From JBHIEE01 sp046760445 (GTDB lineage: Bacteria > Acidobacteriota > Aminicenantia > JdFR-78), in the NCBI GenBank assembly GCA_046760445.1, contig JBHIEE010000158.1, positions 1 to 5,407 on the forward strand: a stretch of DNA of 5,407 bases, given 5' to 3'. Made by a program: the position numbers and the translations under genes. Every line of letters begins with the position of its first letter. Within the stretch, counting starts at the first letter, position 1. Below, piece after piece: positions 1 through 5,144 of this stretch. The notes under the pieces were generated by a model. That model searched no databases and was not told the origin of the DNA. It saw only the letters and a list, made by a program, of their open reading frames with translations.

Positions 1-90
1 AAATAAATTCCCCTATACCAATGCTTCGCATGCTACAGGGCAAGCAAATTCTAATATCCAAACTTTTTGTTTGGATCAGTGGGATTTTAG
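1..90. repeat. Hairpin-rich intergenic sequence downstream of fprA, probable interspersed repeat
   Basis: No gene is visible here. Two inverted repeats stand out. At 11-40, CCCT pairs with AGGG around an inner ATGC/GCAT hairpin (21-31). At 56-76, ATCCAAAC and GTTTGGAT form a perfect 8-bp stem with a TTTTT loop. Neither stem is followed by a T-run on the minus strand, so neither is a classical intrinsic terminator for the gene ending at 91, though either could protect the mRNA 3' end. The composition, and its continuation into the repetitive C-terminal codons of that gene, suggest a dispersed intergenic repeat. Copy number cannot be judged from one window. Confidence 0.45.
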
Positions 91-1308
91 TCATTGGAAT
101 TTGTTTGTAATTTGGGATTTGTGATTTGGGGTTTTTATAGTTTTATGTTTTTCAAGGATTTCGTCAGCCAATCTATCTAAGGCTTTGAAATCTTCCTCCT
201 TAGGATAACCTTTTACAACGACTGGCTTAAGTATTTCCACTTTAAGATTGGTCAGCATTCCTGTAATCTGTTCCACCATCTTTCCTCCCCATCCATAAGA
301 ACCAATCACAGACGCAAATTTAACTTTCGGTCTAAGAGCATTCGCAAGATAAACCGCATAAATAACATTCGGATGCGGGCCAACTAAGACTGTGGGTGAA
401 GCAACTACAATGGTAGCTGCATCTACAAGAGCCATTGCCAATTCTCCAATGTCAGTTTTTGTTAAATTGAAGGGCTTTACAGTTATACCTCTTTCAATCA
501 AAGCGTCCACGAAGTAATCAACCATTTTACCAGTGCTACCATGCATTGAGATATACGGGATAACCACCTCATTCTTTACATCATCAGAAACCCATTCCTT
601 GTAAGCATCGAGAATAAATTCTGGTCTTGGGTAAACTGGCCCATGGCTTGGTGCAATTATTTCAATCTCCAGATTATTTATCTTTTCCAAATGTTTCTTG
701 ATACTTGTTCTGAATGGCATCATAATCTCAGCGTAATACCGCTTGGCTGCTTCGTATACTACTGCGTCATCTGTTACAAATAGGTCGCTTGTTGCAAGAT
801 GAGAACCTAAAAAATCGCAGGGGAATAAAATTTTATCCTCTTTTAAATATGTAAACATTGTCTCAGGCCAATGTACCCATGGAGCAAAGATAAATTCTAA
901 TGTCTTGTCCCCGAGAGATATAGTATCTCCATCGTTTACTATTATAAATTTATCATCTGGAATAAAGAGCAGATCCATAAGCATAGCTTTGCATTTTGGA
1001 TTGGTCACAACCTTAGCTTCTGGATAAAGTTCAAGTATTTTTGGTATGGTTCCAGAATGGTCCTGTTCCGCATGGTTGGAAATAACATACTCTATCCTGT
1101 CCACTCGAAGTTTTTTAAGATTTTCTATGAGTTCATGCTCCTTGGTTGGGTCAACGGTATCTATGAGTGCTGTTTTTTCTCTACCTTTTATCAGGTAAGC
1201 ATTATAACTCGTGCCGTCAGGCAGTGGTATGAGCTCATCAAATAGTCTTCTATCCCAGTCTATTGAACCTACTGAGTAAATACCAGGTTTTATTTCTCTG
1301 ACAGTCAT
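91..1308 (-). CDS. fprA: Flavodiiron protein (A-type flavoprotein, FprA family)
   Basis: Cytoplasmic flavodiiron protein of 405 residues, the usual family size. The family reduces O2 to water and/or NO to N2O with electrons usually supplied by rubredoxin. Residues 1 to about 245 are the metallo-beta-lactamase-like domain and carry the complete diiron ligand set: H79, E81 and D83 in NHAEQDHSG, H146 in WVHWPET, D165 in FPCDF and H222 in APSHGP. Residues about 248-388 are a flavodoxin domain with the FMN phosphate loop SMHGSTGKM (254-262), ASPT (303-306) and GSYGWGG (336-342). The start is fixed by a GGAGG at 1316-1320, seven bases before the ATG. The glycosylase gene ends 13 bp upstream on the same strand, so the two are probably one operon. 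The last 15 or so residues (TIKTPNHKSQ onward) look like translated intergenic repeat rather than native protein. Whether it prefers O2 or NO cannot be read from the sequence. Confidence 0.95.
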   Translation of the reverse strand: MTVREIKPGIYSVGSIDWDRRLFDELIPLPDGTSYNAYLIKGREKTALIDTVDPTKEHELIENLKKLRVDRIEYVISNHAEQDHSGTIPKILELYPEAKVVTNPKCKAMLMDLLFIPDDKFIIVNDGDTISLGDKTLEFIFAPWVHWPETMFTYLKEDKILFPCDFLGSHLATSDLFVTDDAVVYEAAKRYYAEIMMPFRTSIKKHLEKINNLEIEIIAPSHGPVYPRPEFILDAYKEWVSDDVKNEVVIPYISMHGSTGKMVDYFVDALIERGITVKPFNLTKTDIGELAMALVDAATIVVASPTVLVGPHPNVIYAVYLANALRPKVKFASVIGSYGWGGKMVEQITGMLTNLKVEILKPVVVKGYPKEEDFKALDRLADEILEKHKTIKTPNHKSQITNKFQ

Positions 1309-1315
1309 TTTTAAT

Positions 1316-1320
1316 CCTCC
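1316..1320 (-). promoter_or_regulatory. Strong Shine-Dalgarno of fprA inside the ogg-fprA gap
   Basis: GGAGG on the minus strand, seven bases before the fprA ATG and two bases after the ogg stop codon. It fills the short gap between the genes, leaves little room for a separate promoter, and supports translation from a shared transcript. Confidence 0.8.
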
Positions 1321-1321
1321 T

Positions 1322-1993
1322 TTATTTGAATATTTCTCCTGTCTCTTTATACCACAATACCAAATCCAGACGGCTCATGGGTATATTAACCTTTGTTGCA
1401 AACTCCTTCATCTTTTTCTCTATTTCGAAATATCTTCTCTTTGATAAAGAACTCGGGATTCTCTCTATCACCCCCAACAATTTTAAGTTTTTTAGTATAT
1501 GTCTGTCAAGAATTGCAAGGTCTTCTCCAAATCCAATATTTCTCAGGAAATGACTTGCTTCTTTATAACCTATACCCTTTACATTTTGAATCAGCCATTC
1601 TCTTGTATCATAAGCATCACTAAATTGACCAATTTTGGATTTAATAGATACTTTACCGTCAATTGAGAACTGTTTCCTCGCTTCAATAATATATTTTGCT
1701 TTTTTATATTTAAATCGAACTTCATTCAATTCTCTGACAAGCTGATTTTTATTCCCTTTCAACAATACGTTTTTATTTAGAAGATTCTCTACAGCAGCCC
1801 AGCAGGATTTTGCTTTGGATTGGGGAGTCAATATACAAAAAATGAGTTCAGCAAAAATTTCCTCCTCTTTTCCTGTTTTCCAAATTCGATTAAACTTATT
1901 TAATCTTGATCTTATTTCATTTTCCACGGAGAGATAGAGTTTCTTTATTTCTTCGATGGCATTCTCCCTTTCGATTGTAAAGTTGCTATACAT
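1322..1993 (-). CDS. ogg: 8-oxoguanine DNA glycosylase / AP lyase, Ogg2-like
   Basis: Base-excision-repair enzyme of 223 residues, similar in length to archaeal and Thermotoga Ogg2 proteins. It removes 8-oxoguanine from DNA and cleaves the abasic site through a lysine Schiff base. Residues 46-72 contain the family segment ELIFCILTPQSKAKSCWAA. A helix-hairpin-helix spans about 137-152 (VKGIGYKEASHFLRN) and holds the expected catalytic lysine K144. The expected catalytic aspartate is D163 in AILDRH, a K-to-D spacing typical of the HhH-GPD fold. The protein ends in LWYKETGEIFK; a C-terminal lysine is a conserved Ogg2 feature implicated in recognising the oxidised base. No Shine-Dalgarno precedes the ATG. 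TATGAT lies only 3 bp upstream (1997-2002), so start or mode of initiation is less certain here. It is followed closely by fprA, and a joint oxidative-stress role is inferred. Confidence 0.9.
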   Translation of the reverse strand: MYSNFTIERENAIEEIKKLYLSVENEIRSRLNKFNRIWKTGKEEEIFAELIFCILTPQSKAKSCWAAVENLLNKNVLLKGNKNQLVRELNEVRFKYKKAKYIIEARKQFSIDGKVSIKSKIGQFSDAYDTREWLIQNVKGIGYKEASHFLRNIGFGEDLAILDRHILKNLKLLGVIERIPSSLSKRRYFEIEKKMKEFATKVNIPMSRLDLVLWYKETGEIFK

Positions 1994-2053
1994 TATATCA
2001 TAAGTCTATTTTCTTATCGTAATTTTGTCCTAACATTTCAAGTGTATTTGATT

Positions 2054-2097
2054 CCTGCCACATTCTATGGGTCAGACAGGAGCGCCAGGTATGCTCC
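2054..2097. repeat. Paired hairpins (REP-like) between the DDAH-like and ogg genes
   Basis: Two adjacent inverted repeats fill the 118-bp gap between the DDAH-like gene and ogg. The first is CCTGCCA (2054-2060) facing TGG (2068-2070) and CAGG (2077-2080). The second is GGAGC (2079-2083) facing GCTCC (2093-2097) with a 9-base loop. They overlap by two bases and so may be alternative structures. They lie just past the stop of the DDAH-like gene on the minus strand but have no following T-run. The G+C-rich patch is unlike the AT-rich flanks and resembles degenerate REP/MITE-type intergenic elements. A role in attenuation or mRNA processing is possible but not shown. Confidence 0.4.
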
Positions 2098-2111
2098 ATT
2101 TATTTATTAAG

Positions 2112-2927
2112 TCATTCTTTTTTCCGCTCAATAGGTAAGATGAGGCAACTTGGCCCTCCTTTTCCTTTTACAAACTCTGACAAATCAACAGCGTGAACTA
2201 TTAGCCCTTTTCCCTCAAGTTTTTCAATGACTTCAATATTTGCAGCATCTGCCACAATTTCATTATCACCCAAGCATATTACATTTCCACTGACAAATTC
2301 ATGGTAAGAAATTTCAATTTTATCGAAACCCTTGAAAAAATCATTGGGGAATATTCTATGACAGTAGAGTATCCGTTTGGGTCCAATAACGCTCATGGCC
2401 CCACCTAAATGTAAATAGGGTTTAGGTACGGATATTGAACGTATTTCGTAGTTCATAGCACTTAATAAACTCGAAATTTGTTTTACTCCCTCATTATTTG
2501 TCCTGGAAGAACGTCCAACAAAAGCAACTGAACCTGCTAATATAATATCTCCACCTTCCACAGTACCAGGCTCTTTGATATTTCCTACATTTGGTACTCC
2601 CAGCGATTCTAAGACTTGTGACATCCAATCCTCTTCGCCTTTTCTAGTACTCAATCCCATTCTTAATTTAATATATCCATTTGGTGTACACAATGCTGTA
2701 TCTCGTGTGAAAACTGAATTTGGATGCCCAGAAAGTTCGGGTATATCAATTACTTCACAGCCAAATTCTTTAAGTATTGATTTCAATGTATCATGCTGTT
2801 GTTTTGCTTTCTCTTGATCTGCAAGTTGTCTAATATTATGCGCTCTGCGATTGCTAACGCGAAAGTATTCAGATTTAGGAGTACACACCACCACACGTAA
2901 CAATCTATCTCCTTCGTTCTTCAACAT
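2112..2927 (-). CDS. Dimethylarginine dimethylaminohydrolase-like / amidinotransferase-fold hydrolase
   Basis: Protein of 271 residues in the guanidine-modifying (pentein) superfamily, the DDAH / amidinotransferase group that acts on arginine-like substrates through a covalent cysteine intermediate. The catalytic set is complete: D76 in FTRD (73-76), E124-G-G-D127, R139 with SSRT (140-143), H173 in YLHLGGAMSV and the nucleophile C261 in GGPSCL. Their spacing matches bacterial DDAH. There is no signal peptide or membrane segment, so it is cytoplasmic. The N-terminus MLKNEGDRLLRVVVCTP begins like its relatives, and AGGAAA lies about 9 bases before the ATG. A plausible promoter lies upstream at 2977-3005. 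The exact substrate (methylated arginine, free arginine or another guanidino compound) cannot be settled, since arginine deiminases and amidinotransferases share the fold. The next gene, ogg, is 118 bp downstream behind a hairpin, so co-transcription is uncertain. Confidence 0.85.
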   Translation of the reverse strand: MLKNEGDRLLRVVVCTPKSEYFRVSNRRAHNIRQLADQEKAKQQHDTLKSILKEFGCEVIDIPELSGHPNSVFTRDTALCTPNGYIKLRMGLSTRKGEEDWMSQVLESLGVPNVGNIKEPGTVEGGDIILAGSVAFVGRSSRTNNEGVKQISSLLSAMNYEIRSISVPKPYLHLGGAMSVIGPKRILYCHRIFPNDFFKGFDKIEISYHEFVSGNVICLGDNEIVADAANIEVIEKLEGKGLIVHAVDLSEFVKGKGGPSCLILPIERKKE

Positions 2928-2976
2928 TAAAACTTTTTCCTAATATTCAATAATTAAGTATGGCAAAAAACATTCT

Positions 2977-3005
2977 ATTATATATGATGTTGCAATCGAT
3001 AGGAA
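2977..3005 (-). promoter_or_regulatory. Putative sigma-70-type promoter of the DDAH-like gene
   Basis: On the minus strand there is a perfect -10 TATAAT (2977-2982) and a weak -35 TTCCTA (3000-3005), separated by 17 bases. The -10 lies about 50 bases before the ATG at 2927. AT-rich sequence makes chance TATAAT matches common, so this is tentative. Confidence 0.4.
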
Positions 3006-3051
3006 GCAATGTTCGAAGGGGAAGTACGATAGCCTGTAGTGTATATGCTAT

Positions 3052-3058
3052 GTTAGGC
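3052..3058 (+). other. Integron core site GTTAGGC, left boundary of first cassette
   Basis: GTTAGGC fits the integron core consensus GTTRRRY, with recombination expected between G3052 and T3053. The following bases TTAGGCG (3053-3059) are the exact reverse complement of CGCCTAA at 4552-4558, the R'' arm of the attC at 4553-4616, as expected for the two ends of one cassette. I could not find a matching R'' box or L-box stem upstream of 3052. This may therefore be an attI-type site, a degenerate attC or a secondary insertion site. A seven-base motif alone is weak; the pairing with 4552-4558 is what supports it. Confidence 0.55.
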
Positions 3059-3182
3059 GATGTTGATTTTATTTTTCTTAAATCACGGTCAGCTGCCACA
3101 GAAAATAATATGTATTAATTTTATTTGATTTCGAACTTGGTCTAATAGTTTGGGTTTTGACATATATTCTCCGAATTATTTC

Positions 3183-3211
3183 TTGACAATATTTATAATT
3201 TATATTATTAC
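3183..3211 (+). promoter_or_regulatory. Putative promoter of the secreted-protein gene
   Basis: Consensus -35 TTGACA (3183-3188) followed after 17 bases by TATTAC (3206-3211, four of six matches). This lies about 100 bases before the ATG at 3310. A perfect TATAAT at 3233-3238 with no good -35 is an alternative. If real, the cassette carries its own promoter and does not depend on an upstream integron promoter. Confidence 0.4.
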
Positions 3212-3260
3212 TCACGGTAATTATTTGGTTAATATAATGCAAGTTTTTTATTATTTAAAT

Positions 3261-3281
3261 ATTTTGTTAATTAACTAAAAT
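3261..3281. promoter_or_regulatory. AT-rich inverted repeat in the leader, possible operator
   Basis: ATTTTGTTAA (3261-3270) faces TTAACTAAAAT (3271-3281), a 10-bp palindrome with one unpaired T and a perfect core GTTAATTAAC (3266-3275). It lies between the candidate promoter elements and the Shine-Dalgarno. It could bind a repressor, but such palindromes also arise by chance in DNA this AT-rich. Confidence 0.25.
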
Positions 3282-3297
3282 GCATTTTAAATTTAAA

Positions 3298-3304
3298 AAG
3301 GAGG
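3298..3304 (+). promoter_or_regulatory. Shine-Dalgarno AAGGAGG that fixes the start at 3310
   Basis: AAGGAGG ends five bases before the ATG at 3310. It lies inside the reading frame that would begin at the earlier ATG (3280), which has no Shine-Dalgarno of its own. The later ATG also gives a protein that begins directly with a normal signal peptide. Confidence 0.85.
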
Positions 3305-3309
3305 CTACA

Positions 3310-3810
3310 ATGCGAAGTCTTATTTCAAAATTTAGCTTAATTCTTCTCGTTTTCACAATTTTAAGTTCTCAACTTTTCTCAGGTGATGATTTGAAAGAAA
3401 TGAAAAAAACGATCGAAGGCATAAGTGACAAATTAGTGAGAGCCATTATTGATGGGGATGTAGAGACAATCTTCTCTTACTATACAGATGATGCAGTTTC
3501 TATGCCAAATTATGGAGAGATGGTTAAAGGGAAAGAGGCATTAAAGAAACATGATGAGGAGATGAGAAAAACAGGTTTTAAAATTCATTCAATGAATTTC
3601 ACTATTTTAGATTTGTGGGCTTGTGGTGACCTTGTATATGAAATTGGGAAATATGGAATATCATTGACATTACCAGGTATGTCCCAGCCAGTTGCAGACA
3701 ATGGGAAATACTTAACTATTTGGCAAAAGCAGTCTGATGGTTCCTTGAAAATCAAAATTGAAATTTGGAATACTGATACGAATCCTTTGGCTATGGCTAA
3801 GGAACATTAA
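3310..3810 (+). CDS. Secreted SnoaL-like / DUF4440-like (NTF2-fold) protein
   Basis: Protein of 166 residues. Residues 1-24 (basic MRSLISK, then a hydrophobic run FSLILLVFTILSS) look like a Sec signal peptide, with cleavage plausible near LFSG/DD (24-25). No lipobox cysteine is present, so it should be periplasmic or secreted. The mature part resembles the NTF2-like DUF4440/SnoaL group. An N-terminal helix (about 28-48) is followed by GDVETIFSYYTDDAVSMPNYGEMVKGKEAL (49-78), where the family repeatedly has 'D...Y..DAV..P...V.GkeA', and then beta strands with GKYGISL, GKYLTIWQK and LKIKIEIWNTD. Such proteins may be enzymes, binding proteins or immunity-like partners; no catalytic set is evident here, so no reaction is assigned. 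The start at 3310 is chosen over the in-frame ATG at 3280 because of AAGGAGG at 3298-3304. It lies in the proposed cassette 1, 116 bp before the UDG-like gene. Confidence 0.8.
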   Translation: MRSLISKFSLILLVFTILSSQLFSGDDLKEMKKTIEGISDKLVRAIIDGDVETIFSYYTDDAVSMPNYGEMVKGKEALKKHDEEMRKTGFKIHSMNFTILDLWACGDLVYEIGKYGISLTLPGMSQPVADNGKYLTIWQKQSDGSLKIKIEIWNTDTNPLAMAKEH

Positions 3811-3926
3811 TTTTAAAAGGAGAAAATAAAGGAACCCTGCAATATTTACAATAAACTCTAACTTATAGCTTCTTATAGAATCCAAAAAGTGCATAGATTC
3901 TCTGAAGAATAAGGAAGAGAATTAAA

Positions 3927-4535
3927 ATGAAAGTTTGTGAAAACATAAAATGTATTAATTTCCCATGCAATGATATTAATAAAAATAATTATCTTGTACC
4001 ATATAAAAAAATAAATCCCCAAAAAATAAAAATAATCATGATTACAGAAGCTCCTCCCGCTGATAAGCAAGACTATTTTTATGCGCAAGGCAATCCTTTT
4101 TATCTCCAAACTACAGTACAAGCTTTTAACGACGCAGGTATCAATATTTCTACCATGCAAGAAATATTAAATTTAGGAATTTATATAACAACTGCTATAA
4201 AGTGTGGAAAGACACAATATACAATTTCCACTGATACTATTAAAAACTGTTCTGAAATTTTAGAAAAGGAAATAAACCTATTTCCTAATATAAAAGTTTT
4301 TCTGCTTATGGGTGATGTAGCAATTAAATCTATGAATTATATTTGGAAAAGTCAAACTGGGAGGAAGGTAATTCCAGACGGTTCAACCTATAAAATAAGG
4401 AAAGAAAAATATTATTATGAAGAAAAAAGAGTTTTCCCATCATACACACCAACAGGAAAAAATTATTTAATCGAGAAATCGAAGAGAAGGATGATAGCAG
4501 AAGATATTAAATCTGCTTATAAAATAATAGAATAA
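3927..4535 (+). CDS. Divergent uracil-DNA-glycosylase-superfamily protein, probable Fe-S protein
   Basis: Protein of 202 residues with the layout of Fe-S uracil-DNA glycosylases (family 4/5-like). A beta strand and motif-1 equivalent IIMITEAPPADKQDYFY (36-52) is followed by NPFYLQ (56-61), the counterpart of the family's 'GxPFvG' loop. Next come the strand IYITTAIKCGK (85-95, compare 'TNvvKCrP') and a second strand IKVFLLMGDVAIK (122-134). Cysteines C4, C9 and C14 near the N-terminus plus C93 and C108 suggest a 4Fe-4S cluster. C93 and C108 have nearly the spacing of the distal pair in family 4, but the N-terminal pair is spread out rather than CxxC. The motif-2 region reads FPSYTPTGKNY (170-180), with Thr where active enzymes usually have His. 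It may therefore act on another lesion, bind DNA or be inactive. AAGGAAGAG (3911-3919) precedes the ATG. The gene is very AT-rich (14 of 60 G+C at 3961-4020 by hand count). Confidence 0.7.
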   Translation: MKVCENIKCINFPCNDINKNNYLVPYKKINPQKIKIIMITEAPPADKQDYFYAQGNPFYLQTTVQAFNDAGINISTMQEILNLGIYITTAIKCGKTQYTISTDTIKNCSEILEKEINLFPNIKVFLLMGDVAIKSMNYIWKSQTGRKVIPDGSTYKIRKEKYYYEEKRVFPSYTPTGKNYLIEKSKRRMIAEDIKSAYKIIE

Positions 4536-4552
4536 CTGCTTGTAAATATTAC

Positions 4553-4616
4553 GCCTAAAAACGGCATGTAGCTGTCGAGGCCTTTGGCCGCGCAGCTGAT
4601 ACCGGAGTAGTTAGGT
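4553..4616 (+). other. attC: attC recombination site of cassette 1 (64 nt)
   Basis: R'' box GCCTAAA (4553-4559, one mismatch to RYYYAAC) and R' box GTTAGGT (4610-4616, fits GTTRRRY) pair as CCTAA/TTAGG. Inside, after an unpaired spacer, L'' (4562-4574) pairs with L' (4593-4604). CGG pairs with CCG, AT with AT, and AGCTG with CAGCT. L'' is one base longer than L', the extrahelical-base asymmetry expected in attC. The stem continues through CG/CG to a terminal GGCC/GGCC hairpin (4579-4582 and 4586-4589) with a TTT loop. Recombination would fall between G4610 and T4611. The site starts 17 bp after the stop of the UDG-like gene, the normal place for an attC. Confidence 0.85.
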
Positions 4617-4666
4617 GGCATAAGATTGGATGTTCAGAGTAACAATTAATCTTAAGGAGGTGTCAT

Positions 4667-5089
4667 ATGGCAAAGATCAATATGGTGCGGGTGATCCTGG
4701 GTGGCCTGCTTACGGGCTTGGTGGTGAACATCGGTGAATTCTTGCTCAACGAACCGATTCTGGGGAAGGAATGGGAAACCATGATGGAGGCACTGAATCT
4801 ACCGCCTATGGGTGGTAGCGCCATGGTTTGGTTTGTGGTAACGACATTTGTTTTGGGTATTGGAATTATGTGGCTCTACGCAGCTATCCGTCCAAGATTC
4901 GGTGCAGGCCCAAAGACCGCAATATTTGCTGGCCTAGCCGCATGGTTCTTTGCTTGGCTCATTGGTTTCGGTAGCACCATCATAATGGGACTGTTCCCTA
5001 CAAAGCTTGTAATGATCACATTAGTCTGGGGTTTTTTCGAGTTGCCCATAGCGTCACTTGCTGGTGCTTGGCTCTATAAGGAAAAATAG
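4667..5089 (+). CDS. Small four-helix integral membrane protein, function unknown (cassette cargo)
   Basis: Protein of 140 residues, mostly hydrophobic, with four likely membrane segments at about 8-27, 52-73, 84-109 and 112-137. N21-x-G-E24 in the first helix, LPPMGGS (45-51) in the loop, RPRFGAGPKTA (75-85) between helices 2 and 3, and E125 in helix 4 are the polar or glycine/proline-rich features. The charged residues inside helices 1 and 4 are notable in so short a protein. I recognise it only as a conserved hypothetical membrane-protein type and assign no function. The start is clear: AAGGAGG (4654-4660) lies six bases before ATG, and the gene begins 56 bp after the cassette edge. Codon and base composition are far richer in G+C than in the preceding cassette, suggesting a different origin. 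No own promoter was recognised, so expression may depend on upstream transcription. Confidence 0.85.
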   Translation: MAKINMVRVILGGLLTGLVVNIGEFLLNEPILGKEWETMMEALNLPPMGGSAMVWFVVTTFVLGIGIMWLYAAIRPRFGAGPKTAIFAGLAAWFFAWLIGFGSTIIMGLFPTKLVMITLVWGFFELPIASLAGAWLYKEK

Positions 5090-5102
5090 AGCTGAAATCG
5101 AG

Positions 5103-5118
5103 GCTGCTTATGAGCAGC
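5103..5118 (+). terminator. Hairpin after the cassette 2 gene, weak terminator candidate
   Basis: GCTGCT (5103-5108) and AGCAGC (5113-5118) form a perfect 6-bp stem with a TATG loop, 14 bp after the stop codon. There is no T-run after it, so intrinsic termination is doubtful. Together with the attC stem downstream it may slow transcription or protect the mRNA end. Confidence 0.3.
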
Positions 5119-5144
5119 AGCTTACGAAGAAAGTATCAATAGCC

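Larger units (their letters stand above)
2928..3309. other. Divergent 382-bp intergenic region at the chromosome/cassette boundary
   Basis: No gene was recognised between the minus-strand DDAH-like gene and the plus-strand secreted protein gene. In order it holds the putative DDAH-gene promoter (2977-3005), an integron core-site motif GTTAGGC (3052-3058), two TTGACA hexamers (3157-3162 and 3183-3188), a consensus TATAAT (3233-3238), an AT-rich inverted repeat (3261-3281) and the strong Shine-Dalgarno at 3298-3304. Base composition becomes very AT-rich after about 3100. The strand switch and the core site together mark the left edge of the cassette region. Confidence 0.6.
3053..4610 (+). mobile_element. 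Putative integron gene cassette 1 (two genes, attC at 4553-4616)
   Basis: A stretch of about 1.56 kb bounded by G/TTAGGCG at 3052 and the attC ending in G/TTAGGT at 4610. Both internal genes, the SnoaL-like secreted protein and the UDG-superfamily protein, read toward the attC, the normal cassette orientation. Their direction is opposite to every gene left of the boundary. The 5' end complements the attC R'' arm over seven bases. Two genes per cassette is less common than one. I looked for a lost attC between them (3811-3926) and found no GTTRRRY partner. The left boundary rests on a single core motif, so the extent is less certain than for cassette 2. Confidence 0.55.

Noticed and set aside
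56..76. Intrinsic terminator for fprA
   Set aside because: The 8-bp stem is real but is A+T-rich and not followed by a T-run on the minus strand, so only a hairpin is claimed.
2027..2033. TCCTAAC as a possible attC R'' box left of the DDAH-like gene
   Set aside because: The first base is not a purine, no GTTRRRY follows within attC range, and the hairpins at 2054-2097 lack L-box order. Read on the minus strand it is GTTAGGA, which also misses the consensus.
2928..3051. Integron integrase (intI) next to the left core site
   Set aside because: The adjacent gene on the minus strand is clearly a DDAH-like enzyme, with no tyrosine-recombinase motifs, and no integrase frame exists anywhere in the window.
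3280..3309. Earlier in-frame ATG that would add ten residues (MHFKFKKEAT) to the secreted protein
   Set aside because: It has no Shine-Dalgarno, and the added codons contain the AAGGAGG that serves the ATG at 3310, which starts a normal signal peptide.
3860..3880. Short direct repeat (CTTATAG twice) as a CRISPR or iteron
   Set aside because: Only two seven-base copies, eleven bases apart, in AT-rich DNA; there is no regular array.
3811..3926. Hidden attC between the two genes of cassette 1
   Set aside because: CTCTAAC near 3867 begins with C rather than a purine, there is no GTTRRRY partner before the next gene, and no L-box stem was found.
3873..4160. Minus-strand 95-codon open frame
   Set aside because: It overlaps the UDG-like gene on the other strand, has the low-complexity composition of antisense AT-rich DNA and resembles no protein I know.
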